A stretch of DNA of 64,000 nt from Gammaproteobacteria bacterium. Lineage in GTDB: Bacteria > Pseudomonadota > Gammaproteobacteria > Pseudomonadales > Azotimanducaceae. Shown in pieces: positions 16,207-25,063 of this stretch. Both the position numbers and the translations under genes were made by a program. Each line of letters opens with the position of its first letter. The first letter of the stretch is position 1. Location: assembly GCA_028821515.1 (NCBI GenBank), contig JAPPGA010000055.1:62001-126000 (forward strand), given 5' to 3'. Below the pieces are notes generated by a model, which had not been told where the DNA came from, did not search any database, and saw only the letters and a list, made by a program, of their open reading frames with translations.

Positions 16207-17172
16207 ATGTTGTCGCGCAGTGCGCAGGGACTGTACTGGATGGGGAGGACCCTGGAGCGTGCCGAGCACCTGTGCCGGCTACTGCGCAACCAGGTCGAGT
16301 CACTGGTTGACCGGCCGGTCCGGGACATCCACTTCGGCTGGAGCCGGATCTACGGCAGTCTTCACCGCCAACCGCCGGTCGGCAACCTGGAGCCCGGTGG
16401 CGACGAGGACTTCACGCTTGCCGACTCCTACACCCTTGCGGACGATCTCACTTTCGAGCGCCTGAACCCCGCCTCGGTCTGGAGCTGCTTCTATCTTGGC
16501 CGCGAAAATGCACGGCAGATGCGCCACTGCATCAGCTCCGACATGTGGTCGAGTCTGAACCTCGCTTACCTTCGCCTCCAGGGACAGCGCATCGAAGATA
16601 TCTGGAGGACCTCCCCGGAGGACTTCTACACGCAGACCTGCCGGGACATCCATGCCTTCGGCGGCGTGGCGGAAGCCACCATGTACCGCGACGAGGGATG
16701 GCGCTTCATCCGCCTGGGCCGCTTCATCGAACGCGCCCAACTCGCCTCATCGCTGTTCCTCGCACACATGGCGGCCGCCAAGGCGCAGGAAGAGTCGCTC
16801 GACTCCGATTCGACGAGCCTGTTGCACGTATACCGGGCATTCGCGGCATACAAACAGCAGCACAGTGTCGAGATCGAACCGGACCGTGTGATGACCCTGG
16901 TCGTCACGGACCCCAGGCTGCCGAGTTCCCTGTGCCGGTCACTCGACACCGTGGCCCAGGAACTCGAGGCCATCGGACCGGGGCCTGTCACGCAGGACAG
17001 TGCCGCCGCCGCGAGGCTTGCCGGGCGCCTGTGCGCGCTCATTCGATATGACTGGCCAGACGTCGAAGACCACGAAGCATTGCTTCGCAAGGCGAACCGA
17101 TACTGCCGCGACCTGCACGATCTCATCACGGCCGCGTACATGGAGTATCCGATCGAGGACCATACCCCCTGA
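16207..17172 (+). CDS. Alpha-E domain-containing protein
   Basis: A 321-residue all-helical protein of the alpha-E family (DUF403), starting with the family's characteristic 'MLSRSAQGLYWMGRTLERAEHLCRLL'. Later motifs are 'SVWSCFYLGRENARQMR', 'WSSLNLAYLRLQ', 'RDEGWRFIRLGRFIERAQ' and 'DWPDVEDHEALL'. The family is always found with circularly permuted ATP-grasp and transglutaminase genes and is thought to work in the same predicted peptide or amide-forming pathway. The start ATG is fixed by the conserved first residues. The upstream element separates it from the preceding gene; it ends 8 bases before the transglutaminase. Confidence 0.92.
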   Translation: MLSRSAQGLYWMGRTLERAEHLCRLLRNQVESLVDRPVRDIHFGWSRIYGSLHRQPPVGNLEPGGDEDFTLADSYTLADDLTFERLNPASVWSCFYLGRENARQMRHCISSDMWSSLNLAYLRLQGQRIEDIWRTSPEDFYTQTCRDIHAFGGVAEATMYRDEGWRFIRLGRFIERAQLASSLFLAHMAAAKAQEESLDSDSTSLLHVYRAFAAYKQQHSVEIEPDRVMTLVVTDPRLPSSLCRSLDTVAQELEAIGPGPVTQDSAAAARLAGRLCALIRYDWPDVEDHEALLRKANRYCRDLHDLITAAYMEYPIEDHTP

Positions 17173-17180
17173 GGCACGCG

Positions 17181-18053
17181 ATGAACGGTGTCCGCTACCA
17201 CGTGGAGCACGTCTCCTGCTACCGCTACGAAGCACCCGTGCAGAGCTGCGTCATGACGCTATGCCTGCGCCCGAGGGAGGATGCGGGTCAATCGCTGCAA
17301 GGGTTCGAAATCGCTACGGAACCCACGGCGCTGCTGAACGCGCAAACGGACTGCTACGGCAACACCCATCATGTCTTCAATCTCCACCAACAGCACGACG
17401 AGTTACGCATCGAGGTGCACTCGGACGTCCGATCCCCGGTGCCCGATCCCCTGCCGCTGGCGCTCCCGCGCGATGCCTGGCGCGAAGCCAGGTCCTGGGC
17501 GAACTCGTTCGATCACTGGGACTTCGCGTCCCCCAGCGCGCTGACCCGCCCCACTCCCACACTGGACGCGTTCATCGATCACCACCAGGTCGTCCCGGTG
17601 GCAGATCCGCTCACTGATCTGCTGCGGTTATCGAGTACGTTGAATCGCGTGTTCCGCTACGAACCTGGAACCACGACCACGGAGTCCACTACGCAGCACA
17701 TTCTCGAAACCGGCGGCGGTGTCTGCCAGGACTACGCCCACGTGATGATCGCCATCGCCCGGTCCTGGGGCATTCCGTCCCGCTACGTCTCGGGTTACCT
17801 GGCCGAAGCCACCCTCAACCCCGAGACATCCGTCGGCACCCATGCCTGGGTCGAGTGCCTGTTGCCCGAAATTGGCTGGCTCGGGTTCGATCCGACCAAC
17901 AACGCCCTCGCCGACGAGCTGTACATCCGTGTCGGGATCGGCCGGGATTTCCGCGATGTCTCACCCACCCGGGGCGTGCGCCACGGCGGCGGGGAAACTG
18001 AACTCGAAGTCGAAGTTAGGGTGCAGCCCCTGGAAGGGGATTGCGTGCCTTAG
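17181..18053 (+). CDS. Transglutaminase-like cysteine protease family protein
   Basis: A 290-residue protein with an N-terminal beta domain (about residues 1-90, 'YHVEHVSCYRYEAPV') and a transglutaminase core. The catalytic triad is visible: Cys182 in 'GGVCQDYAHV', His221 in 'GTHAWVE', and Asp237 in 'FDPTNN'. Bacterial members probably act as peptidases or amide-forming enzymes. It follows the alpha-E gene by 8 bases, with GAGGC shortly before the ATG. Its stop codon overlaps the convergent CoA-transferase gene end by 4 bases. Confidence 0.93.
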   Translation: MNGVRYHVEHVSCYRYEAPVQSCVMTLCLRPREDAGQSLQGFEIATEPTALLNAQTDCYGNTHHVFNLHQQHDELRIEVHSDVRSPVPDPLPLALPRDAWREARSWANSFDHWDFASPSALTRPTPTLDAFIDHHQVVPVADPLTDLLRLSSTLNRVFRYEPGTTTTESTTQHILETGGGVCQDYAHVMIAIARSWGIPSRYVSGYLAEATLNPETSVGTHAWVECLLPEIGWLGFDPTNNALADELYIRVGIGRDFRDVSPTRGVRHGGGETELEVEVRVQPLEGDCVP

Positions 18054-19237
18054 TCCGGAGTGCGTATCGGTGCCGGCACCAGCGAGGAAATCTCGGGCTC
18101 CGCAAAACCGAACTCCCGAAGGACTTCCCGCGTGTCACAGCCTGAATCCGGCGCAGCCCGCTCGAAGGTCTCCGGCTGGGGGAACTTCGACAGGTTGATC
18201 GGCGACCGGATGAGCCGCACATCCCCGAGTTCGGGATGTGGCGCCGGCTTCGTCATCTTCAGGAACTTTGCCTGGGGATCCTCGTACGCCTGGGAGATGT
18301 CGTTGACGGGTCCGCAGGGGACACCGACCGGATTCAGGCGCTCGATCAGCTCTTCCACGGTCAGGTCCGAGATCGCCGCCTCGATGTCGCGCGTCAGCGC
18401 TGCCTTGTTGCGCGAGCGATCCTGGAACGTCGCATACGACTCGTCTTCCAACAGGTGCTCCGCGCCGACAGCGCGGCAAAAACTCGTCCACATGCGGACC
18501 GAGGAGGCCGCGATGTTCACGAGGCCATTGCGGCACGAATACGTTCCCATCGGCGTCGCCACGGGATGATGGTTGCCCTGCTGTTTCGGCACCTCTCCGA
18601 GCATCGTGTAGCGCGCACCCTGGAAATCTATCTTGTTCAGCATCGCCTCTAGCAGCGATGTGTGCACCCACTGCCCCTCGCCGGTCCGCTCGCGGTGCAG
18701 CACCGCCAACAGGATGCCCTGGCCGAGAAACATGCCCGCCGCCGTGTCGCTGATGGCGATGCCGACGCGCATCGGACCGCTTTCCGGGGTTCCCGTGATG
18801 GACATCAGGCCGCACATGCCCTGCACGATCTGGTCCACGCCGGGCCGCGAACTGTATGGACCTTCCTGTCCGAACCCCGAGATGCTGGCATAGATGATCG
18901 ACTCGTTCGCGGCCTTGACGGACTCGTAGTCGACCCCCAGTCGATGCTTCACCTCGGCGCGGAAGTTCTCGACGACGATGTCCGCGCTCGCCACCAGGCG
19001 CATGAACGCCGCATGGCCTTCCTCGCTCTTGAGGTCGAGCACGATGCCGCGCTTGTTCCTGTGCAGGTTCTGCTCGTCCGCCCCGTGACGCGCCCCGATG
19101 AGCCTGCTGTTCCCTCCCGGGGGCTCGATCTTGATGACGTTGGCGCCCCAGTCGGCGAGCAACCGCACGGCAGTGGGACCCGCCCGTGCGTGGGTGAGGT
19201 CGAGGACCGTGTACCGGCTTAAGGGGAGCTCGTGCAT
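18050..19237 (-). CDS. CaiB/BaiF family (class III) CoA-transferase
   Basis: A 395-residue family III CoA-transferase that moves CoA between carboxylic acids. Visible signatures: 'VLDLTHARAGPTAVRLLADWGANVIKIEPPGG', 'DEQNLHRNKRGIVLDLKSEEG', 'VENFRAEVKHRLGVDYE', and 'AISDTAAGMFLGQGILLAVLHRERTGEGQWV'. The Asp of 'SDTAAG' sits where the acyl-CoA-forming catalytic Asp is expected. It is last in the six-gene minus-strand operon, 34 bases after the MFS transporter. It may activate the imported substrate or an intermediate to a CoA thioester for the acyl-CoA dehydrogenase encoded upstream (inference). Confidence 0.94.
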   Translation of the reverse strand: MHELPLSRYTVLDLTHARAGPTAVRLLADWGANVIKIEPPGGNSRLIGARHGADEQNLHRNKRGIVLDLKSEEGHAAFMRLVASADIVVENFRAEVKHRLGVDYESVKAANESIIYASISGFGQEGPYSSRPGVDQIVQGMCGLMSITGTPESGPMRVGIAISDTAAGMFLGQGILLAVLHRERTGEGQWVHTSLLEAMLNKIDFQGARYTMLGEVPKQQGNHHPVATPMGTYSCRNGLVNIAASSVRMWTSFCRAVGAEHLLEDESYATFQDRSRNKAALTRDIEAAISDLTVEELIERLNPVGVPCGPVNDISQAYEDPQAKFLKMTKPAPHPELGDVRLIRSPINLSKFPQPETFERAAPDSGCDTREVLREFGFAEPEISSLVPAPIRTPD

Positions 19238-19271
19238 CGGGTTTTGGTTCGCGTTCCGGCCTGGCCGGACA

Positions 19272-20474
19272 TCATACCCGACCGAATATCACCTCATTGC
19301 CCCGCGACGGTTGGGCGGGGACATTCTGCGAAAGACTGAGCGAACACGCGGCAAAGCCCGCGCCGACCAGGAACACTGCGGACGGCGAGACGATCCACAC
19401 CATCCCCAGCACCGCCGGGATGATCACGGCGGCGATGTGATTGATCGTAAATGACACCCCTGCGGTGGAAGCGATATCCGCCGGATCCGCGATCTTCTGG
19501 AGATAGGTCTTGATCGCGATGGCCAGCGCGAAAAACATGTGATCCGCGACATACAGCCCGGCGGCCAGGTAGGCGTTGTCTACGAACGCGTACGCCACGA
19601 ATACGCAGATGAGGCCGACGTACTCGAAGGTCAGCGCCCGCCGCTCGCCGATGCGCCCGATCAGTGCGCCGATGCGCTCCGCGAACAACCAGTTGAATAC
19701 GTGGTTGATGAGGAACAGCGCCGCGATGTTCGCCGCGCTGTAGTCGAACTTCTCCACCATGAGGAAGCCGGCGAAGACGATGAAGATCTGGCGTCGCGCG
19801 CCGGACAGGAACGTCAGTCCATAGTAGAGCCAGTAGCGTCGCCGCAGGACGATGTTTTTCCTTTGCGGCGTCTTCGAGGCGAATTGCGGGAAGGAAGCGA
19901 GCACGGCTGCGAGGAAGAGCACGCCGCCGCCCGCCATCACGTAGATCCACACATAGTCGATTCCGATGGACAGTGCGGCCCACACGACCGCAAAACAGAC
20001 GAGCGATGACATGGACCCGACGGCGATCAGCTTGCCGAGAATGCGCGGCGCTTCCTCCTTCGACAGCCACTGCAGTGACAGTGACTGCTTCACCGTCTCG
20101 AAATAATGGAAGCCGATCGACATCAGAACCGCCGTGCAGTACAGACCGTACTCGAAAGGGAAGAAGCCGGTCAGCGCCGTGCCGAGGCCAAACAGCGCGA
20201 TGGAGATGACCGCGAACCTCTGCTCCCGCAGCACCAGCAGCACGAACACGGCGGTAAAAGCCAGGAACCCCGGAACCTCCCGCAAGCTCTGCAGGATGCC
20301 GATCTCGATGCCCGTGAACCCGGCGCGCTCGATGACGAAGTTGTTCAGCAGTGCCTGCCAGGCCGCGAAGCCGAGCGGTATCGCGATGCTGGCGACGACG
20401 AGGAAGAACCTTGGGGTGCGGAGATGTTCCGGAATCATGCCGGCCCCGGGAGAATCCCGTGTCCCTCCAATCAC
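19272..20474 (-). CDS. Major facilitator superfamily transporter
   Basis: About 400 residues with 11-12 hydrophobic segments spread over the whole length ('FFLVVASIAIPLGFAAWQALLNNF' to 'AVFLVGAGFAACSLSL'). The loop 'GRIGERRALTFEY' resembles the MFS signature between TM2/3 or TM8/9. The GTG start overlaps the preceding metallo-hydrolase stop by 4 nt; an ATG 12 codons later is the alternative. It lies in a catabolic operon, so it may import the pathway substrate or export a product. Substrate unknown. Confidence 0.88.
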   Translation of the reverse strand: MIGGTRDSPGAGMIPEHLRTPRFFLVVASIAIPLGFAAWQALLNNFVIERAGFTGIEIGILQSLREVPGFLAFTAVFVLLVLREQRFAVISIALFGLGTALTGFFPFEYGLYCTAVLMSIGFHYFETVKQSLSLQWLSKEEAPRILGKLIAVGSMSSLVCFAVVWAALSIGIDYVWIYVMAGGGVLFLAAVLASFPQFASKTPQRKNIVLRRRYWLYYGLTFLSGARRQIFIVFAGFLMVEKFDYSAANIAALFLINHVFNWLFAERIGALIGRIGERRALTFEYVGLICVFVAYAFVDNAYLAAGLYVADHMFFALAIAIKTYLQKIADPADIASTAGVSFTINHIAAVIIPAVLGMVWIVSPSAVFLVGAGFAACSLSLSQNVPAQPSRGNEVIFGRV

Positions 20475-21424
20475 TTGGTGAGGCTCGTGTAGACGCGGTC
20501 GACGAAACCGAGCGACGCCGACTCCGGTCCATAGGTCTCGTCAAACTCCGCGGTGACCCTGGCAGCGATCACCTCCTCCCTGGTCTTGCCCTGGTCGATA
20601 AGGCCGGCCACCCGAGAACGAACCGTCTCCAGCATGCCGACATAGGCTTCGACAGCGGCACGGTCCGCAAGCTGGCCATGGCCGGGAATCACCACGGCGT
20701 CTTCGGGAAGTTCATCCAGAACCGTACGGCAGAATTCAATCATGCCGTCGATGTCGCCGCCGCTGTCGACATCGACGAAGGGATAGCCGGTGGTGACGAA
20801 CACGTCACCGAAGTGCACGGCATTCTCCCCGCGAAAGACCACCGCGGTGTCGCCGGTGGTGTGGGCCGGGCCAGCATGAATGAGATCGATCTGTTGGCCA
20901 TTGAAATGCAACTGCATGCGGCGGGTATAGGTGATCGACGGCAACGCCTCCTCGGGGTAGGGATCCTGGCGGACCTTCGCGATTACGAGGTTGATCAGTC
21001 CGCCCCGGGCCATGTCGTGGCGCGCGTTGGCGTGCGCCAGAATGCGCGTTCCAGCGGGCCCCAGGGCCAGGTTGCCCTGGGCGTGGTCGAAGTGCCAATG
21101 CGTATTGATCACGTAGTTGATCTCGCCGCCGGTACCCCTCGCCCGTCCGAGCGCTTCGATGGCGGCACGCATCTTCGGCACCATTTCAGGAAACTGGTCA
21201 TCGACGATGAGCACGCCATCCGTACCGATGGAGACGGCGACGTTGCCGCCCAGCCCAAACAGCGCATAGAGGCCGTCGCCCACCTGTTCGGTAGTGACCT
21301 CGGCGGTCTCGAAGTCCCAGCCGAAACGTTCGAGGAGTACGTCGAGCGACATCGCATCGTCCGCGCCGCTCGAGACTGCGAACCACGCAAGGGCCGACAC
21401 GAGCATCGTCTTCGCCAGGCGCAC
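20471..21424 (-). CDS. Exported MBL-fold metallo-hydrolase
   Basis: A 317-residue metallo-beta-lactamase-fold hydrolase. The zinc motif 'INTHWHFDHAQGN' is complete; further ligands are in 'AHTTGDTAVVF', 'VHFGDVFV' and 'VIPGHGQL'. A signal peptide ('AKTMLVSALAWFAVSSGADD') suggests the periplasm. I place the start at the GTG with GGAAG 8 bases upstream; the track start lies inside the acyl-CoA dehydrogenase gene. It begins 14 bases after that gene and overlaps the MFS gene by 4. Substrate unknown; the family also includes lactonases, quinoprotein relay enzymes and beta-lactamases. Confidence 0.92.
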   Translation of the reverse strand: MRLAKTMLVSALAWFAVSSGADDAMSLDVLLERFGWDFETAEVTTEQVGDGLYALFGLGGNVAVSIGTDGVLIVDDQFPEMVPKMRAAIEALGRARGTGGEINYVINTHWHFDHAQGNLALGPAGTRILAHANARHDMARGGLINLVIAKVRQDPYPEEALPSITYTRRMQLHFNGQQIDLIHAGPAHTTGDTAVVFRGENAVHFGDVFVTTGYPFVDVDSGGDIDGMIEFCRTVLDELPEDAVVIPGHGQLADRAAVEAYVGMLETVRSRVAGLIDQGKTREEVIAARVTAEFDETYGPESASLGFVDRVYTSLTK

Positions 21425-21438
21425 GGTTGGGACTTCCG

Positions 21439-22626
21439 TCAGTCCGGCAGTCCGAGAATGCGTTTCGCGATGATGTTGAGCTGTATCTCGGACGTCCCGC
21501 CCTCGATGCTGTTGGCCCTCGAGCGCAGCCACTCGCGGGTCGTGGCGAGTTCCCTGTCGGCGAATCCATCGCCCGACCAGCCGAGTGCCTGAACACCGAG
21601 AATCGACGCGAGTATTTCGTACCGGTCCTTGTTCTGCTCGGTGCCGTAGTACTTGAAGAACGACGAAGTGAAGGTCGGCGCCCGGCCGCTTCTGCTCTCC
21701 TCGCCGCCGCGGCGCATCGAGAGGCCGAAAGCGCGGTCGTTCATGGAGTGCTCGATCACTCGCGCGCGCAGCCCGTCATCGTCGATGCGGCCCTCCACAT
21801 GGCCCGCATACCGCTTCGCGAGGGCCTGCATTGAGCGCGCCCGGGAGCCGCCGCTCAAGCCCCCGCCCATGCCGCCACCGATAGACGTTCTTTCATACTG
21901 GAGCAGGCGTTTGGCGACGGTCCAGCCCTTGCCCGGCGTGCTGACGACATTTCGCTTCGGCACCCGCACATCGTCCATGAACGTCTGGCAGAACGGGGAT
22001 GCACCGCTTATCAGCCGTATCGGACTGACCGTGACCCCCGGTGACTCCATGTCGAACAGGATGAACGTGATGCCGTCATGTTTCGGCACGTCCGGGTCGG
22101 TGCGAACCAGGCAGAACATCCAGTCAGCCTGGTCGGCGTTGGAGGTCCAGATCTTCGAGCCGTTGATGACGTAGTCGTCGCCGTCTTCCACCGCCCGTGT
22201 CTGAAGCCCGGCGAGATCCGAGCCGAATCCGGGCTCGCTGTATCCCTGGCACCACCAGATCTCGCCGCGCACGATTCTCGGAATGTGCTCACGGCACTGC
22301 TCCGGCGAGCCGAACTCAAGCAGCGCGGGACCGATCATGCTGGTCCCCATTCCGCCGCCCAGCGCAAGCCGCGCGTTGATGCGGTCGAGTTCTTCCTGCA
22401 ATACCGCCGCCTGTTCCTTCGACAGTCCGCCGCCGCCGTATTCGGCCGGCCACATGGGCGTCGTCCACCCGCGATCCGCCATCCGGTCCAGCCACAGCTT
22501 GGTGTCCGGGTTCTTGTACGTGGCGCGGCGGCCGAAGGCGGGTAACTCGTCCGCCGGCATGGGCGTGCGCATGCTCGCCGGACAGTTCTCCTCCAGCCAC
22601 GCCCGCGTTTCTTCCCTGAAGCTCAT
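21439..22626 (-). CDS. Acyl-CoA dehydrogenase
   Basis: A 395-residue FAD-dependent acyl-CoA dehydrogenase that introduces a 2,3 double bond into a CoA thioester. Family features: N-terminal helical 'WPAEYGGGGLSKEQAAVLQEEL', 'CQGYSEPGFGSDLAGLQTRA', 'DWMFCLVRTDP', and the C-terminal 'SIEGGTSEIQLNIIAKRILGLP'. The size and 'GGGGLS' motif fit branched or alicyclic acyl-CoA enzymes of the ACAD superfamily; chain specificity is not readable. It starts with ATG 26 bases after the amidohydrolase. Its ribosome site lies in a purine-rich tandem repeat (see the 22638 repeat). Confidence 0.94.
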   Translation of the reverse strand: MSFREETRAWLEENCPASMRTPMPADELPAFGRRATYKNPDTKLWLDRMADRGWTTPMWPAEYGGGGLSKEQAAVLQEELDRINARLALGGGMGTSMIGPALLEFGSPEQCREHIPRIVRGEIWWCQGYSEPGFGSDLAGLQTRAVEDGDDYVINGSKIWTSNADQADWMFCLVRTDPDVPKHDGITFILFDMESPGVTVSPIRLISGASPFCQTFMDDVRVPKRNVVSTPGKGWTVAKRLLQYERTSIGGGMGGGLSGGSRARSMQALAKRYAGHVEGRIDDDGLRARVIEHSMNDRAFGLSMRRGGEESRSGRAPTFTSSFFKYYGTEQNKDRYEILASILGVQALGWSGDGFADRELATTREWLRSRANSIEGGTSEIQLNIIAKRILGLPD

Positions 22627-22637
22627 ATCAGCACTCG

Positions 22638-22670
22638 CCTTCTACCTTCCTTCTACTTTCCTTCTAGTTC
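22638..22670. repeat. Three tandem copies of an 11-bp unit at a gene junction
   Basis: CCTTCTACCTT, CCTTCTACTTT and CCTTCTAGTTC run head to tail. On the coding (minus) strand they read as AGAAGG-rich sequence that contains the amidohydrolase stop codon and the purine-rich region before the acyl-CoA dehydrogenase start. Confidence 0.85.
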
Positions 22671-23828
22671 CCTGCCTCTCGCCAACACCAGAGCCGGCGA
22701 CCCAAGCGCAGCGATGTCGTCAAGCGGATCCCCGTCCACGAACACCATGTCCGCAGCATGGTTGTGGGCTAAGCGTCCAGTCACGCCGCGCAAGCCCAGC
22801 GCGTCCGCGCAATCTGACGTGGCGCTACGCAGCACCTCCACCGTGGTCAGCCCGGCGAAGTGTGCGAACACCGGCAACGCCCTTGCGAGGTCCCGATGTC
22901 GTACGCCCGGGATGCCGGCATCCGTCGACGCGATCAGCCGGACCCCGGCCGAGCGCATGTCGGCGAACGTCCGTTTCACCGCCTTTTCGAATTTGCCGTC
23001 ACCACCGACGAAACGTTTCCAGCCCGCGCTTATTGTAGGAGAAACCCGGATTCCCCGGCGCGCGATTTCTGCCGCGACGTCCGGATCGTATCCGCTCCGG
23101 CGCCCGTCGTCGCCGATCCAGGAGCAGTGTTCGATGGTCGAGACCCCTGCGTTCGCAGCATGCGCGATCCCCTCGGTCCCGTGGCAGTGCGCGGCTACGT
23201 CGAGGCCCCTGGCATTGGCATGACGCACGATGGCGCTCGTCGACGGGGCGTCGAACTGTGCGGCTCTCGGCGAAGAACCCTTCGTCAACATGCCGCCCGT
23301 CGCCATGACCTTGATGAGGTCGACCCCATGCTCCACCTGGCGTTCAATCACTCCGGCCGCCGCGTCCGCATCGCTCGCCTCGCCGCCCCAGAAATGGCAG
23401 TGGCCTCCCACCGACGTCACCGGCTGCCCGGCGCACAACATCCTCGGCCCTACCAGTTCGCCGGCGTCGATGCGGTCCCGCAAATCGATTTCGAGCCATT
23501 TTCCCCCGCCGAGATCGCGCGCCGTGGTGATCCCGGCGCGCACCATCTCGTCCGCCCGCTCGACCATTGCCCGCCGGACTTCTTCGTCGGGTACGGCGAG
23601 CTGTTCTTCGGGTGTCCGCAGACCCGGGTCCAGCGTCATGTGCACGTGCGCGTCGATCAGGCCGGGAACGAGCGTCAGCCCCGACATGTCTCGGGTGTCG
23701 GCGCTGGGTCCGTTCTCCTCCACGGCGACAATGACCCCGTTCTCGACGGCAACCGAGCCGATGCCGAGATAGTCGTCGGCGACGCCATCCCAGATGCGCA
23801 CATTCCGAAATGCAGTCCTTTGCGACAC
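22653..23828 (-). CDS. Metal-dependent amidohydrolase (imidazolonepropionase-like)
   Basis: A 391-residue TIM-barrel amidohydrolase. The metal site is visible: 'LIDAHVHMTLDPG' (HxH), 'LIKVMATGG' (Lys likely carbamylated or equivalent), 'DVAAHCHGTEG', 'TIEHCSWI' and 'ASTDAGIPG' (Asp). The family hydrolyses cyclic amides, ureas, prolidase-type dipeptides or lactones. It starts at a GTG 6 bases after the enolase-superfamily gene. In the operon it may open a ring or cleave an amide before CoA activation (inference). Confidence 0.93.
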   Translation of the reverse strand: MSQRTAFRNVRIWDGVADDYLGIGSVAVENGVIVAVEENGPSADTRDMSGLTLVPGLIDAHVHMTLDPGLRTPEEQLAVPDEEVRRAMVERADEMVRAGITTARDLGGGKWLEIDLRDRIDAGELVGPRMLCAGQPVTSVGGHCHFWGGEASDADAAAGVIERQVEHGVDLIKVMATGGMLTKGSSPRAAQFDAPSTSAIVRHANARGLDVAAHCHGTEGIAHAANAGVSTIEHCSWIGDDGRRSGYDPDVAAEIARRGIRVSPTISAGWKRFVGGDGKFEKAVKRTFADMRSAGVRLIASTDAGIPGVRHRDLARALPVFAHFAGLTTVEVLRSATSDCADALGLRGVTGRLAHNHAADMVFVDGDPLDDIAALGSPALVLARGRELEGK

Positions 23829-23834
23829 TTCCGG

Positions 23835-24923
23835 TCAGCGCACCGTCAGCCGCGCAACCGCGGCCTCGTTGAGTTCGATGCCGAGTCCCGGGGCATCGCC
23901 AAGCTGTGCGATGCCGTTTTTCGGCAAGACCGATTCCCCGTACAGGTCGGCCACGTCGTCCAGGGGACCCGAGAACTCGATGGAGAATTCGTGCGGCCGG
24001 GTGGCGTTCTGCACAGTCGCGTAAACATGCAGCGATGCCATGGAATTGATCCCCGCCTGGGGACTGTGGGGCATGACGGGCTTGTCGAGCACGGTCGCCA
24101 TCTCGTAGATCCGCTTGACCTCGCTCGGACCGCCGGCATTGAGGATGTCAGGCTGCAGTATGTCCGGGTTGCCGAGCAGCACCAGGTGATGGAACCACCA
24201 GCGGAAGGCATCCTGCTCGCCGGCCGAGACGGCGACATCCAGGGCGTCGCTCACCTGCTTCAGCCCCGGCAGGTCGTAATGGGGAATCGGCTCCTCGAAA
24301 TGGTCGATACCGAGTGCCTCGAAACGCCGGCCCTGCTGGATGGCGGTGGACACCGAGTAGCCGCAGTTGGCATCGAATCCGAGGTACTCGCCACCGGACA
24401 GGTATTCCCGCACCAGCTTGAACATGCGGTAGTCCTTCTCCGGGTCGATATCCTGGCGCCAGCCGCGCCAGTCCATGCGTATCTTGAATGCGCGGAATCC
24501 CTGCTCCCGACCGTTTTTCACAAGGTGGAGCATCTCTTCCGGTTCCATCCGCCACCCCGACCCCGTGCTCCAGTACAGGGGTATCTCCAGTCTTCGGGCA
24601 CCGCCCATCAACATGTGCACCGGCATCGCCGCGTCCTTGCCCAGCAGATCCCACAGCGCGACGTCGACCGCGCCGACGGCCCAGCCCGGCAGCTTATAGA
24701 AACGATCGCCCCTTCCCAGGGCAAAGGTCTCCCAGTGCCGATCGATCGCGCGCGGATCCTCACCGATGAGCGCCGGCCTTATCGCGCTCTCGAGATAGGC
24801 GTCGAATACGGCGTTGTGACGGCCCGGGACTTCCGCATGGCCTTCCACACCGGCATCGGTCTGCACGCGCAGCAGCCCTTTGCCGATGTCGAGAGGTGTG
24901 TGCGTGATATCGGTAACTTTCAT
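23835..24923 (-). CDS. Mandelate racemase/muconate lactonizing enzyme family protein (enolase superfamily)
   Basis: A 362-residue enolase-superfamily enzyme that abstracts a proton next to a carboxylate. Motifs in order: the K-x-R pair in 'FKIRMDWRGW', metal ligands in 'GFDANCGYS' and 'DHFEEPIPHYD', 'VAVSAGEQDAF', and the His-containing 'VMPHSPQAGIN'. Start options are the ATG chosen here ('MKVTDITHTPLD', the usual first strand) or a GTG 54 bp upstream that has GAGG just before it. It is first in the six-gene operon, divergent from an SDR gene. The specific reaction (dehydration, racemisation or cycloisomerisation) is unknown. Confidence 0.92.
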   Translation of the reverse strand: MKVTDITHTPLDIGKGLLRVQTDAGVEGHAEVPGRHNAVFDAYLESAIRPALIGEDPRAIDRHWETFALGRGDRFYKLPGWAVGAVDVALWDLLGKDAAMPVHMLMGGARRLEIPLYWSTGSGWRMEPEEMLHLVKNGREQGFRAFKIRMDWRGWRQDIDPEKDYRMFKLVREYLSGGEYLGFDANCGYSVSTAIQQGRRFEALGIDHFEEPIPHYDLPGLKQVSDALDVAVSAGEQDAFRWWFHHLVLLGNPDILQPDILNAGGPSEVKRIYEMATVLDKPVMPHSPQAGINSMASLHVYATVQNATRPHEFSIEFSGPLDDVADLYGESVLPKNGIAQLGDAPGLGIELNEAAVARLTVR

Positions 24924-25063
24924 GATCGAGGGGTTGGCTTGCCAGGCCGGCAGAGGTGGACCGCTGAATCCGGCCACTATACCTCACGCCGGGTGCGCGG
25001 TTGATCATTGGCCGTTCCGGGATATTCAATGACCGCACCGGCTTTCATTACGGGGAATCTGAG

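Noticed and set aside
22860-25004. 714-residue plus-strand ORF opposite the amidohydrolase and enolase-superfamily genes
   Set aside because: His/Arg/Pro-rich antisense shadow; both genes on the minus strand show complete catalytic motifs.
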